From: Ischnura elegans
Taxonomy: Eukaryota > Arthropoda > Insecta > Odonata > Coenagrionidae
Length of the DNA stretch: 64,000 nucleotides
Reading direction: 5' to 3'
Assembly (NCBI RefSeq): GCF_921293095.1
Contig: NC_060257.1
Location: 53,170,968-53,234,967, forward strand
Every line of letters begins with the position of its first letter. The stretch's first letter is position 1. A model generated the notes under the pieces. The model saw nothing but the letters and a program-made list of their open reading frames with translations. It ran no database searches and was not told where the DNA came from. The position numbers were made by a program, and so were the translations under genes. This document shows positions 20,716-33,735 of the stretch, one piece after another.

Positions 20716-20812
20716 AGTAAGCCGTGAGCCATTCCGGATTTCAGGATTCCGTATTTGAGGTCGTCAACTGTATATTACAGAGGCTAAGTAATAAAAATCA
20801 CTTCTTCATTCA

Positions 20813-23800
20813 TCAAGTTGTTTCATTAAGCTTTCTTTGTAGCATCTCACGAACTGTATTGTTACCAACTTTTGCATCATCAACCTTGCCAAGATTGTTT
20901 TCTCCAATGACAAACATAGCTACTTCATAACACTTGTAATAGGCATTTAGATCATCTTTGCGTAATACATAATGGAAAATATTGCCCCAAATTCTTTGGC
21001 TGTAAAGGAGAATGGCACTCACTTGTTCCTCTGATAGATATTCTAACATCATGGCTACAAAACATGAAATGAATAAACTTTTAGTCTTTTCACTTCTACC
21101 ATCATATAACAATGGAAATTGATCATATATCCAGATAAACTCTTCACTAAGGCGAGTAATTAGCTGCTCTTTGCCCAGTATACAGGATTCAAGTCTCAAT
21201 TGACGCCGGAGGAGAACAAGAAATAATTTTAAGTGGATGCCTTCAATCTTCCTCTGATATTCATCCAAGATACCAATGAGATATCCATCTTCATCTGATC
21301 TAATGTGATCAGCAAATGGGAAAGACTCAATAATAGGCAGTATAAGTTCAAATTCCTGTTCAACTTCTGAAATAAATCCCTCCTCCTTATTGTACTGGTC
21401 CAGATGTTCAAAACAAGAGGGGGCCAACCAAAGGTAATAATTTTCCATGTTTTTAAGAATTTCTTGAGAATCCAAGCCTGCAGAAGTCAGGAATTCTTGC
21501 ACTTTAAACAAGTACCTCGGGGAGAAAGTGGTGTAAACTGATATCAAATAATGCCAATCATTCTCATCAACCATGTTTAGCAAACGGACAGCATCACTTC
21601 GGTCAAGAGATCCATTTGCGACAGCATCACTCACACAATCCAGCAAACGGTCTGCTTTCAACATAACTGAGTCCATTGTTCTGCTGAAACTCTCAAACAG
21701 ATATACCCTGAATTCCTCTCGAGTCATTTCCTCTTGGCATATAATCCAGACGAAAGGTAGAACTTCTCTGTTCTCCCAATTGGCACATGCAGAGTATATA
21801 GCATTCTTTCCTCTACCATCTACAGCTTTCAGAACTCTTATCCTATCTTCCTTTGTCTCCAGCTTACTCTTCAGATAATTCCACATCTTTCGCACATCCT
21901 CAACTCCACAATTTTGAAACACGTGACACCAACCTTTTAGCACATTATTCTCACTTGCAATGAGCTTAACTAAAGCCGGTAGCTCAAATATCGACTCCAA
22001 AAACTGGACCAACATCTCAAAAAGAAAAACAGCTCCATTTTGAAAAAATCCATCAGAACGATCCTCAAATATTTTTGATTTTAAGGCATGCGAAAGATGT
22101 TTTTTATTTCTTTCAAGAAAATTAAAGAGGAAACTGAAATACCCTCTACCTTTTTCACAACTCCATAGAGAGAACTCATTGAACCCCATCCATGACACAC
22201 CCTTCTGAGAAATAACCGCTGATAGATTAAGAGTCAAGTTACGTTTTTCAATTAACTGCAACAATTCAGTGAGATATTTGAGATAGTCTAGCTCAGAATG
22301 TCCACCTGATTTGTATTCTGAAGTATTCCCAACATTGCTGGGATGATGTGACATCTCAGAATATGTCATCCCCACTTTACCTCTAATACATCTTCCGCAA
22401 AACGTAAAAGCATTCCAATGACCATTCTCATGAATCACGGGGAACTCCAACATCTTGATATCCCAATCAGCTTTACAGAACATGATATCAATTAAGAGAT
22501 CATTAAAGCTTTCGGACAAAAACTCTGTCACACCAATATGGCACTCAAGTATAGACATGTAAATACATTTCTGAATGGATTCCACAAATTGTTTCTCCAT
22601 ACTTTGCTCATCAAATTTCATCCTTTTTAATAGAGGAGTTTTTTTCCCAACAGATTGCTTAGCCTTAGCTTCTGATCTTGGTCCACACTTTAATACCAAC
22701 ATACTGTTGATGAACTGCCGAACTTTATGGAATTGCTTTTCCAACAACACCTTGTTCAACCAAACTTTTGTAACTTTCTTTTTTTCACACTTTTCAAAAA
22801 GCCAAAGTGATAAGATGTATTCACCTAATGTCCTATGAACAAAAACAATTGAATTTCTTATCCTTTCAACCAATCCTACTAGAAGCATGTCTTGCACCTT
22901 ATCCTCATCCAATTCGAATTCTTCATCATCTAGGAAATAATACGCAGAGAACTTCTTCAACAATTCATACATATTGTCCTCGAATCCTCTATCCCTAGCA
23001 TCTCCAAGAACACTTGCCTTGCTCCTAAGCTTCTCTCTGCTGTACATTTTAACCTTGATATTCACAAACTTATCATACAGCTGAGGTGGATTTAGAGATT
23101 TTTCTATTTCAAAGTTCTCCTCAAAAACTACGTAAGCCAACATCCACGCATGAAGTGGATTTTCAGAAAAATTGACTTCATCTTCAACAGCTGACTCCCC
23201 CATCTTTATCAATTGATCAGCAACTTCATTAAATTCAATTATGCAATTTTTCCCCCCTTTGGACGAACATGTAAGATCTTCAAGAAGTTTAGAAAATGAT
23301 TGCCCTTTTCTTAAACTGTCAGAGGTCTGCAGAGCTGCAACAATATTACTAACTTTTTCCTTCCTTTCATCGAGGGACAAGCTACGAAGATAGGCATTCC
23401 ATTCTAAGTTTAGGAGTTGAATTTGATCCCCATGGTTGAAGGGCATAAATTTATATGCAAGGGTTGAGAATTTATCCTCCATTTCTCCAGCTTCATGCAC
23501 ACGGGTTGTAAGACACATTTTGGCATTGGAAAAGTTCGAGAGAATCCCTACAAATTCCCCAACAATATCCCTGTAAGTCGGACAAATTTCATCAAAGCCA
23601 TCAAAGAAAATGAAAAACTTGTTTCCATTGCGGAAGAAAAGTCGAAAGAATTTTTCCTCAATCTGATTTTGTGAACCAGTTTTCAGCAGCTCATAAAGTA
23701 AATCTTCCACAGAATCCTGAGATAAATATTTCTTATTCTCCCACACCTTGAAGCTGTCTTCGAAGAGTGAGAGCTCTATCACATCAATCCAACACTTTTT

Positions 23801-25601
23801 ATATTTTTTCTTCATTTCTAGTGCCATCTTATTGACAAATACTGACTTCCCACTTCCCAGTGCATCTGCTACCAAAAGAACTTCATTTGGTGTAGTGTCA
23901 CTTTCTAACAGACTCACTCCTGAACACTCAAATGCAAATTGTTCATCTTTTAATAAATGCCTACAGTTTATAGAACCTATGAGGCTATAATCTCCATGTA
24001 TTAATTCAAAGAAATGGACAAAATGCAACTTCCCACCCCTCTTACTGTTCCAGTCAATGATCTCCGATATCTCCCTGAATAAGTTCACACTGTGGGCAAA
24101 ATTATGTTCTCCAGTTAAAATAAAGCAACGGGCATCCACTGGATTTTCCTCACCTTTCCACAAGTAAACTGGTCCCACACCTACATCTTCTAAATCTTTT
24201 CTCCTAGCTTTGGAGATGAAGAATGCATCATCGGCTCTCTTTTCGAAGGTATGTCTGTTGAACTCAATTTTACTTAGTACTAAGTTGCGTTGTATAAAAC
24301 AATTGTGCTTATGGAGAAGTTCCTTCACTCTTTTCCCCAGAATGGTTTTCAATCGCCTCCCAATTTCAATGGTTCCTTCATCTATCAACTTTGACAGAAA
24401 TTTTGCATCATCCTTGAGTTCTGCATCTTTCTCTGATAAAGTTTCTAGAAGATCCCTTAATTTCAACACATTCCCACCAAAATATAATTCTTTTTCCAAT
24501 AAAAATCTTTTTGAGCCCTCAGACAAGTCGTTCCAAGTGTAATTTATACAAGATATACTTTTTGGAACAGGAACCTCTGTAGGCAGAATCAAAATCAAAC
24601 TTCGCCGAACTTCTTCATCAAAAGGTTTACCAATACATTTTGCAGAGGAACATTTACTTGATCCACAAAACCCGGGTTTTTCCTTCTTATCCCAAACAAC
24701 GGCCAGGTTTTTAATATCATTCTTTCGCACGCCTATTTTCAATATGCTGGTATCTTTTAAATACCTGGTCCAGTCAACAAACATCACATCTTTCAATGAC
24801 TGCCGCAAGTGGCTGACTCCCAGCTTCAGATTTGATACATGAAAAACTTGCAGGAGATTATGATGGGAAATCTCATGGGTAGAGAAGGATGAATTCACTT
24901 GAATATCATTGTCACAGTATTCTGACAGCATTGCAGTATTCAGCCAGTCATGATATTTACGTTTCCCAGCCACAATGTTCCGTTTTACGTAGTCCTCCAA
25001 TTCTCCCTGAACCCTCTCATCATAGAAACGCAGTAGCTCAGGGGCCTGTTTTACCAAGTGGTCCATCCCAATGCCTATTGTGCTATCTTCATTACTTTGT
25101 GTATGATATTTGGACATCATTTCTGGCACCCTTACTATCAACTCATGTTCCTTATTATAGCCAGCAGCCCTCTGAATGATTGGATCACAATCACACAATC
25201 TCTCATCTGATAAAACTGTTTCAACGACATATTCGTACTCCTTCTTAGCCTCACCATCATCTCGTCTGTATGGAAGACCACCATTTTCGAATACAAGGGC
25301 GTATGCCTTGTGCGCACACTCATGGGCCAGATTGCTAATTATGTCCCGGTGCTTAAATTCCTCTGTTTCCTTTGCAGCCACATATATTCTGTTCACCTTA
25401 AAGTTTGTCAATCCCCAATTTTGGCCATGTTGAAAAGGATGTATACCATGGATATTGGAAGATGAGAAGTCGAAAATTATTTTCAGTGAAGGATCATCTT
25501 GAAGGCACTGTAGAGTGGTTGAGCAGTACTCCTCTTCATCTATTTCTGTGAAGTATTCCATCACTTTCTTTGAGCATGCCTTGATATCCACTCCTTTGTA
25601 T
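20813..25601 (-). CDS. ANK-HExxH-NACHT protein, main exon
   Basis: The coding exon starts after the acceptor TTTTTCTATCCCAATAG at 25602 and runs 1,595 codons to a stop at 20813. With the upstream exon the protein has 1,820 residues (full-length numbering used here). HECAH at 318-322 gives the HExxH zinc-ligand motif within ISNLAHECAHKAYALVFENG; a later Glu-rich helix (YEYVVETV) could supply the third ligand. The NTPase core follows: Walker A ADALGSGKS at 803-811 (the first Gly of GxxxxGKS is Asp), Walker B FIFFDGFDE at about 888-896, a sensor CLTTR at 921-925, NPLHAWMLA near 1039, and FVHRTLGEY at 1145-1153, the conserved winged-helix signature of NACHT proteins. The final 670 residues are helical and leucine-rich with no clear leucine-rich repeats. 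STAND NTPases of this kind usually act as ligand-gated scaffolds in immunity or cell death. The enzymatic role of the HExxH segment is inferred. No stop or frameshift is seen. Confidence 0.88.
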
Positions 25602-27405
25602 CTATTGGGATAGAAAAACACCACAATAATTACTTTAGAAGATAAAAACGTTTTTCTAACATTAACAACAAGAGAGCTGGTGGTTTCTGGTGATACTTAG
25701 AAGAATTTGATGAAAATTTTGAATGATTTTTTGTCATTAATCCACGTAAATGGTTTTAACGGTTAATGTAATCCATTAAAAATATGGCATTAGGCATCAA
25801 AACCATGGTTGCGATTTAAATAAAACATACAAAACAGTTAATGAAATTAAAGAAAGTCTTCCGAGTTAAAAAATTACAACCAAATAATGTTGATTCATAT
25901 GGATGAGGCTTTATATAACCCTGAACTTAGCCACGGGTATGTAAATTTTCACACAGTCATGGTAGGGAAGCCGGCTCCCTAACTCAAGTTGCCCCAAGAG
26001 GATTTCTTGGGGACATCAAAAGATTTCATACAGGAGCCTTCAGTTAGAAATCTAGTACATACTAGCAACGGTGCTACCACTCTCTCGTAAACTAATTTTG
26101 AAAATTTATCAATGCAATAAGAAACCATAGATATACTGACAAGTGTGAGATATTGCACACCCTTTACTATGTCCGAATATATTCACAAATTATTAATTTA
26201 TTACATTATTAATTAAAATTTATTAATGATTTAATTACCCTTATTTTCTAATGTTTTCTGACCTTTTTTTCAAGCCTTTTCAATATATTCCAATTAAATT
26301 TAGACATTGGTGTATCCAAAATGACTGGCCGCTTTCCCACAGTACTCTTACCCTTGGACCTTGCCAACCAACCTCTCCATAGACCCAATAAATGACCCTT
26401 TTCCCACAACTGTCTATATTTCTACCCTCCGATGTCCAACCCCCACTCTTTCCTTCATCCCCTCTCAGACTATGCCCCGAAGACCTTGATTAAAGGACGA
26501 ACTTGATAATATAGCATGATGCAATTGAGAATACTGTAGTGAAAACGTAACACTTTGTGTGGAAATAAAATTTAAGGAAACATTGCACAATATATGATTT
26601 AATCCGTAATTTTAGAATGGTTGGAGATCCAACACCTCTTTCATAGAAAAAAATTTGAGGGTTACTCTTTTATCAAGGTCCAATTGGTCACGGAATATAA
26701 ACCATGGTGACAATCAAATTATGCTAATAGCAGATATTTTGTGCTGGTGTGTGCATTGACCATATCACGTAGCAAGAGTTAGATCTGAGTGTGCTATGAG
26801 CACTTATACTTGCCTACAACAACAGTGTCTCCCCCCACATGAGAATGTGCTGTATTTCTTCATGATGAGGAGTGAAATTCTACCGAAAAGCATCAAAGAA
26901 TGAGTTATGTGTATGGTGACACTTTCATGAGAGACAGTGAAGTGAAGCAATGGTTCCGGAACTTTAAAATAGGACTTCCATGATGCATACCTTCATGAAG
27001 AACTTGAGTGTCAACTGATTTCTTGTCCAGCAAGTGGATCAGGTGATTCAAGAAGATAGTTGGTCCAATATTGAGGGCTAGGCTCCCTCAGATTTTCATC
27101 TTCTTGCTAAAAGAAATCCTACCTAAAAGGGTAGTGTTATGGCACAGACAACAGCAGACTGAAGACCAGTACAGAGAGGGGATTCTACAATGGGGGTTTT
27201 GGAAAATTATTACCATGGTGAAAAAGATGGCTATGTTGGAATGGCGAATATATAGAAAAGTAGCTGAACAGTGAAGCTGAATGTTACAATAAATCATTTT
27301 TAATTTTTTCTTTGGTTTTGGGTTCATGACTGATCAGATCTTAAAGAAAGAATAGCCCCTAGAATCCTAACTATTGTATTACCAAACACTCATTTAAGAA
27401 CTTAC
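25602..27405 (-). other. Intron of the ANK-NACHT gene
   Basis: On the minus strand the donor is TATGG/GTAAGT at 27406/27405 and the acceptor is CCCAATAG/ATACAAAG at 25602/25601. The split codon GG/A gives Gly, and the frame continues on both sides without a stop. The 1,804 bp intron holds a mariner relic in the opposite orientation. Confidence 0.88.
26840..27340 (+). pseudogene. Mariner-like transposase relic
   Basis: Frame-shifting translation gives YGDTFMRDSEVKQWFRNFK, the N-terminal helix-turn-helix signature of mariner transposases, then near the end YREGIL and AMLEWRIYRK in alternating frames, which correspond to the C-terminal LVxRWxKCI and YVEK blocks. The catalytic middle is missing and several stops are present. 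It is an internally deleted, inactive copy lying in the intron of the NACHT gene. Confidence 0.6.
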
Positions 27406-28079
27406 CCATAAACCTGAGACATGACAAACAGTTTTTGTACATGACACCCTTGAATATCCACAAAATGATTTCCAATGGCATCAACAAAAGGTTTTTCAGG
27501 TTCTATGTCTCTCGCTTTGGTTCTCTCTCCTTCTGAAACATACTCGAATCCCGCAGCCCTCAGCATCGCCCAGGTGTTGTACTTTTGGTTTTCCAGAGCT
27601 GCATAAAGGGCCGACACGCCATTCGAATTGATGAAATACCTGGGAGGATCACATTCATCTTGAAACGTCTTCAACATCTCCTCCACATACTTTGTATCTT
27701 GTTCAACAATAGTCTTATGGAAGCTGTCCCTCAGGTTGAAGAAATTACTCAGACCTTCATGTTGTAGAACCACTGACTTGAACTGATTCACCAGATTCTC
27801 ATCAGCCAATAGACTCGGCAGTAAGGATGTGTGGTTTAGAAGTATGTGCATTACCTCTGGATGGTTCCCCGCAAAAGCATAGTCAATGGACAATCTTCTT
27901 CCATTGTCAAGAGAATTGACCTCAGCACCACAATAAAGGAGGAGTTCTACAGATCTACAGTCACCAATCTTAGCAGCATTCATCAATCTAGTAGTCCCAG
28001 AAGAATCTATTCTGCCATTGGCAAGAAGATAGGTTTCTTGAGGGACAGTCAAGACTTTTCTGCCCTCGAGCCACATCAT
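27406..28079 (-). CDS. ANK-HExxH-NACHT protein, first coding exon (ankyrin repeats)
   Basis: It encodes the first 224 residues plus two bases of a split Gly codon. The Met at 28079 (MMWLEG) is chosen because a TGA lies in frame two codons upstream. Ankyrin repeats: about 29-61 (GTTRLMNAAKIGDCRSVELL, then LYCGAEVN), 62-92 (YAFAGNHPEVMHILLNH) and a weaker one at 153-181 (GVSALYAALENQ, MLRAAGFEY). Ankyrin repeats bind protein partners, so this end may sense or recruit. A 3' splice site (TTTATATGCAG) lies 28 bases upstream of the Met, at 28108, so a non-coding 5' exon is likely further upstream in 28.1-30 kb. The exon ends with GTAAGT and joins the large exon in frame. Confidence 0.85.
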
Positions 28080-28107
28080 GCTTCAACCCCAGCAAATCCT
28101 CCAGCTC

Positions 28108-28112
28108 CTGCA
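28108..28112 (-). other. 3' splice site before the first coding exon
   Basis: The minus strand reads TTTATATGCAG/GAGCTGG with the exon beginning at 28107. Since the ATG frame is closed just upstream by TGA, the sequence 28107-28080 would be 5' untranslated. Confidence 0.5.
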
Positions 28113-29850
28113 TATAAAGCATTATGTGTTAGCATAATTTTGTCGCTATTTGCCTGGGCGTGGGATGACCTTTCATGGGTTAAAATAATGCGCGTGTACG
28201 ATACAACTTATTATACAGCATGCACACCCGAACTCAGACTTTCAACGATTTTAAAATTGTATCCTTAAGTATGGAAATTTCCATCTATGGAATTAAAAGA
28301 AAATGAAGTTCAAGCAGAAATCTTTAACGCGGAAAAGAATTGTTTAGTAACCACGTAACGGCATTGAAATTTGAGTGCTGGCAATGAACGCCGCGAAAAA
28401 GTCAAGAAAAAGTTGACACAAGATACTAATTGCGTAATTGTTTACATCAGTTTACATGCTTCTGGCGGAAAATTTTATTAAGCTGCATTTTCTCGTTCTC
28501 TCATATTGTGTGCAACAGTAAATGAATTCATATTGCGCCATTGATAGCTTTCCCCACTACCTTTGTTGCACGTTTATGACGGAGTTGGCTGAATAAATGC
28601 TCACTTTTAATTAGCTTCGTGCTTTGGAAATACTATTCGATGTATCCAGCGAAGTAAATATTCAAATGATGATATTTTCACATTATTTTATTGAAATTTG
28701 AGAGAAAGAAAGTATGTTTCCGTGCGTGAAAGATTGAGTGTATGTGCGTGAATCTAAGAATATAGTAAGTTACTGGTATTTTTTGTGTGTTATTTGCTCG
28801 TAATCCTAGACACTCCTACGTGTATTAACTGTGACAGTGAAACCACCAGATTCATCGATCAACGTAATATATAAAAGGCAGAAGATATATCGATTATAGG
28901 TAGGTAGACAATGCATTCTTTGGGGCCTTAGATCACTGTATAACATAATTAATCAATTTAAGTATTCAGTTTAGTAATGTAGCGTTGAGATACCGCACTT
29001 TCCTGAATCCACGCGATGTCAACTCTGGGAATAATATTACGCATTTTGATTAGTGCTCGAGATGCAACTCTCAGACTATATTAATGTTTATCGATTTTGT
29101 ATCTAATAACGTAAGAATACGCGGTAGAGTTCATGAATATCGCAGTGAATTGAATGAAACTTCACCGAGAATTTACCGCGCATTTCTCCGCTAGGAATTT
29201 CACCGCGCCGATCGCAATCTCTGAAGCACTAACGCAAAGGTTCGACTTACGTAAATTTCGACTTACGCAGAGTCTGCCGGAACGCATCTCTTACGTAACT
29301 CGGGGGATGCCTGTACTTGTAACCTAATTGCTAAGGTAAAAAATAAATAGTAATAACATTTTTTTTGCTACAGCATTGTTGTTCTCTGACAATGAGTAGA
29401 AAAAGGTGTGAGTCTCTTTTTTCCAAAAATATTTAACAGTTCTGAGTCCATAGATAACCATAATTAGAACAGGTAATGGCCTCAGACAATACCAAGGAAC
29501 AGTTCATTCCACAGAAATTGTTATTTTTCCTGTTTCATCGATGGTGAATAAAGAGGAAATTTTAAAAAATGGCACCTTCTTGGTCCTTGATATTTATTGG
29601 CTGACTCTGATATTGTGGGAAGAATAATCAAAGCTTGTGATGTAGTATTCTTCAAAAACATGTTTAGGGAGCAAAAACCAGTCCAAAAAACTCATGGAAA
29701 CTCTGCCATTCTTCCAAGGGCTCCAAGGGGGAGAAGGGATAACTAGTTTCTTACCTGAGTCTGAGAGGGGACAAAATGGCAGTACTGATCATACAAAGGT
29801 AAAGAACCCAAGTAGTGAGGGTAATGGCAAAGTTCCAGCTGGAACTACCT
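28113..29850. other. Upstream region of the NACHT gene, no gene recognised
   Basis: AT-rich. It should contain the promoter and first non-coding exon of the minus-strand gene, but I cannot locate them. No transposon ends were identified here. Confidence 0.4.
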
Positions 29851-29889
29851 AGGTAGTGTAGACACTACTTATGAGAGTAATGAAGAAAA

Positions 29890-30880
29890 TGAGACAGTGT
29901 GTGGAAGGGTGGGGGGAGAAGCATAAGCAAGAAATAGTGGCTAGAAAATTTTCACATCACGTACTCTTCTTGGCATCAGCTAACTTGACTTACAATCAAC
30001 CTTGGTCTCTTTGTAGTCACCCTCAGACAGTGGCAGAAGCATTGTCCCTAAACGAAGATCAGTGGGGAAAGGCCATGTAAGTGGAATGTGACTCACCCAT
30101 AAAGGAGTTTTTTCTCTGGTAGACTTACCAAAAGATGAGAGGGCAATTAAGTGAAAATGGAAGTCCAAGCAGAAAGTGAATGCTGCTGGGGAATTTGAGT
30201 TATTAGGCCAGGTAGGTAGCAAAGGATTCGCACAAAGGTATGGCATTCATTACCACGAAACGTTCTCCCCTGTTGTGATGTAATTACATTTAATTATCTA
30301 ATTCATTTAATTAAGATTAATCTGCTCTGAGGTTGTTGATTGCTTTATCAGTAGAATTTGACCTAATAATCCATCATTTGGAAATCACACTGAAGTTTCT
30401 TAAAGGTGATCTTAAAGAAACAATCTATAAGGAGCAAACGGAAGGATTTGTCGTTAAGGGGGCTGAGAAAAAGGTGTGTCGACTTCATAAAGCTACCCAT
30501 GGCTTTAAACAGGCATTGAAATCTTAGTACAAGAAGTGTAAAGGTGTACTAAGAGGTCAAGGTTTTAAGAATTTTCTGCTGGGTGATGTACCTATAAAAA
30601 TGGTAGTGGCCCGGAGATTTATATCATGGCAGTGTATGCTGATGATTTATTAGTGTTCTGTAAATGTGAGAGTGTTGTTAATGAATTAATTTATCATTGG
30701 GAAAACATTTAAGAGCAGAAACCTTAGATAGACCAAGTCAATTCCGAGCATGAGAATACCCATGATAAATTAGGGAATCGAGTTGGATCAGAAGGAATAC
30801 ATTAAGAGCATTTTAACTAAATTTAATATGATGGATGCTAACACAGTATCTATTCCCATAGAAGAAGGTTTGAATGTAAC
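29890..30880 (+). pseudogene. Ty1/copia reverse transcriptase relic
   Basis: Pieces in three frames follow the copia order: SHPQTVAEALSLNEDQWGKA (about 30016-30075, the conserved start of the RT region), then QRYGIHYHETFSPVV at about 30234-30278, GDLKETIYKEQTEGFVVKG near 30400, KVCRLHKATHGFKQ near 30470, and the catalytic strand VYADDLLVF near 30640. YADD is intact, but stops and frame changes are frequent. No LTRs were recognised around it. Confidence 0.8.
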
Positions 30881-31344
30881 TCATAGCGACTCATAACCTT
30901 GTCCTGACGTTCCACATACAGTATTCCCTGAGTTGTTTAACGACAAAAAAGGAACAAGGCATGGGGAATGAAAAATTATCACTCGCATGCATTTTGAGGA
31001 CAATTATTGCCATTCGTTCACATTAAACACCCTCTTCTTGTCAAGAAACATTGCCACTAGAATATGACTAGAACAGCAACTTTCACCTATTAAACCTTTT
31101 TATTCTCCTAATAGTATTTCCTGTATTCATGTGCACAAATAATTGCACACACAGCAACATACAACTTAGTTTTTTTTACCAATTACTCTGGTAGCATAAA
31201 ATTAAATAGTTATGATTTCACAAGCTTCGGAGATTACCTTACGGATGAAACTCCTAATGACCCCGATAAATACAACTCTTTACCATTTTAAAACACACAC
31301 ACAACTCTGTACCACAAAACACAACCTGTTTGAAACTTTTAAAC
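30881..31344. other. No gene recognised
   Basis: AT-rich spacer between the copia relic and copy B of the long repeat. Some eroded copia sequence may continue into it. Confidence 0.4.
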
Positions 31345-31569
31345 TTAACGCGCCGCGATGTTACTTTGTTTCGTCTTCGTGACCTACGTACCAAATTTAA
31401 AGAAAGAAAAAACATCGGAGATAATTTTTGAGAAGTTATCTTGTTTAAAATACAAAATTCCAAAGCAAATTATTGGCCGACAATTTTTTCTGTCGACATA
31501 AGTCGCATAAAAATAATTGTTAATGCGTTTATCTTCATAAATCTAGATGCATCAGTGGGTGCATTGCCG

Positions 31570-32715
31570 CCCTAGTAGAAAAAAGTGTGTTCATTCAGTG
31601 TTCTTTTTATGTTCATTTAATGTTCAAATTGTGTTCCTTCTATGTTCACCGAATGATCACTTTATGTTCTTTTTATGTGTTTTGTGACAGAAAGAACATA
31701 AAAAGAACACAAAATGAACACTCGTCTGTGAACATAAAAAGAACATAATTTGAACACAAAATGAACACTTTTTTGAACATCAAAAGAACACAAAATGAAC
31801 ATAAAAAGAACATTTTGTTGAACAACAAAGAAAAAGCTTTCACGGAAGTCCCATCATTACCATGAACACTGTCACATCTTTGTGAATCAGATGTCAGTGT
31901 TTGGATTAGTTTCAAATCATTTTATTTCCAGCTTTTTTTTATTAAATTCGAACTTATTCACATTTGCCAAATGCTCAGGCCTTATCCCTGTTTAGTATGC
32001 AATAAAGTACATATTGAGAGTGTTTTCAGGTGTTCCTTGATTGCATTCTCGGATCGTTCAATGTCCATTTTTTGATGATATGCCATCATTTAGGGATATT
32101 TTTCCCGGAAATTCATTATTTTAAATTTCTAGAAATATTATGGAAAACTGCTAAAAAATACAGTTTTGTGGATTTCAAGATGGCGAAATTCAAACTCATT
32201 TTTGGTAGACAAAGTCTCCAAAATCATCTGTAATACTTGTTTTATGTAAAGCTACTTGTCATGACACATGAACTGCAGTTATCCACAATCACCTCCAAGG
32301 ACTGAGAATTTTTATACTGGTTTATTTTAAAGAGCAACAAAGAAAAATGTTCATTTTGTGTTCAACATAGTGAACATAAAATGAACATATAAAAAAATGT
32401 TCAATTTGTGTTCACCATAGTGAACATAAAATGAACACAAAGTGAACATATAAAATGAACGCATAAAAAATGTTCATATTGTGTTCACCATGGTGAACAT
32501 AAAATGAACTCAAAGGGAACACAAAATGAACATAAAGAAAAATGTTCATTTTGTGTTCACTGAGATGAACATAAAAAGAACATAAATTGAACATCAAAAG
32601 AACACACCAAGAAATTGGTGAACATAAAAGAACACCAAAAGAACATCAAAAGAACACTTGAACACTGAATGAACATATAAAGAACACCAAAAGAACACAA
32701 TTTTTTCTACTAGGG
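31570..32715. mobile_element. 1,146 bp foldback-like element built of GAACA repeats
   Basis: Ends CCCTAGTAGAAAAAA and TTTTTTCTACTAGGG are inverted. Inside, both flanks consist of many short degenerate units (GAACATAAAA, GAACACAAAATGAACA and their complements), leaving a unique core at about 31840-32330. The empty site is preserved in copy A (CG at 336-337), and CG lies on both sides of the insertion here (31568-31569 and 32716-32717), so the target duplication is 2 bp or none. No coding sequence; the open frames translate the repeat. Confidence 0.85.
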
Positions 32716-32852
32716 CGAAGTCTCGAGGACAATGGTGTTGTGTGTTGTCTTCGAATCGAATGGAATGGCTTTCAACGGAGGACGTCATGTTCTTTCTGCC
32801 GCTCAAATGAAAATTTGAGTTCGCGTCTATAATTCGAATACATCATCAGCGG

Positions 32853-33040
32853 CATGGAGAATACATTATATTACATATAATGTATTCTCCATGTATGTAA
32901 TGTATTAATCATGGTCAGCGGTAAGCGAAGGAGGGAGTAAAATCACATTGTACAACGATAAGCCATGGAAGATTCTTCCATGGATAAGCTTCGTATACAT
33001 ACACGAGCTCCAATGAATTTTGCATGGACATGTCCATGCA
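32853..33040. repeat. Cluster of CATG palindromes present only in copy B
   Basis: Three perfect or near-perfect palindromes lie where copy A has none: 32853-32893 (CATGGAGAATACATT and its complement), 32963-32982 (CCATGGAAGATTCTTCCATG, flanked on both sides by GATAAG), and 33021-33040 (TGCATGGACATGTCCATGCA). Confidence 0.75.
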
Positions 33041-33735
33041 AGCGCACTCACTCACGCAAATATTTACGCATGTATATATTTGTATTATTGCATAAAGACG
33101 TATTCGCAGATTTCACTGGGGATTATTTAGTTCATTTCACCTTGTTGCTCCCACATCAGATGCATTATTAGTTTCGTATAGGTTTTTTTAAGGTGGGCTA
33201 ACCATAACTCAGCTAAAGTTTTGCCTTAAGGGAAGAAATTGGAAAATGGAATGCTCCATACCACAAAAGGGCATCTCCAAAAATTGTAAAGATTTTTCAA
33301 AAATTATACATTTGTAGGAATTCTTGTCAGTATATTGATTGCTTATCAATGGAAATTAAATCACAAAGCTGAAAAAACTTTGCCATATATTTAGGTTCTC
33401 ATGCTATAATCTATGGACAAGTGGCAAAAGTATGACGTTCAAGCTTATTTATCTCATGTGTGGCATTTTCAGGGTTTTTTCATGAAATTTAAACTGCATG
33501 GATAAAACAGTTCTTAATAATAGTTTGCTATGAAATGCATTTAAGAAGGAGTAAGTTGGTGGTGGCCTAAGGGGATAAGGGTCTCCCTCTCTTTCAGCCA
33601 GCCAGTGCTCACTAGCCGATGTGCTTCTGGTCCCCTCTATGGTCTGCAGCTCGAAAATCTCCGTATGCTGTTGGATGATTGATGGTTTTCTCAAAGAGAA
33701 TGGTGACATCAGATTCTTGGTCGCTGAAGCGATTA

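Noticed and set aside
27846..28268. 140-codon plus-strand frame
   Set aside because: It is the complement of the ankyrin exon, which has clear repeat motifs and splice sites.
31673..32806. CRISPR-like array suggested by regular short repeats
   Set aside because: Units are degenerate, without constant spacers, lie inside inverted termini and the genome is eukaryotic.
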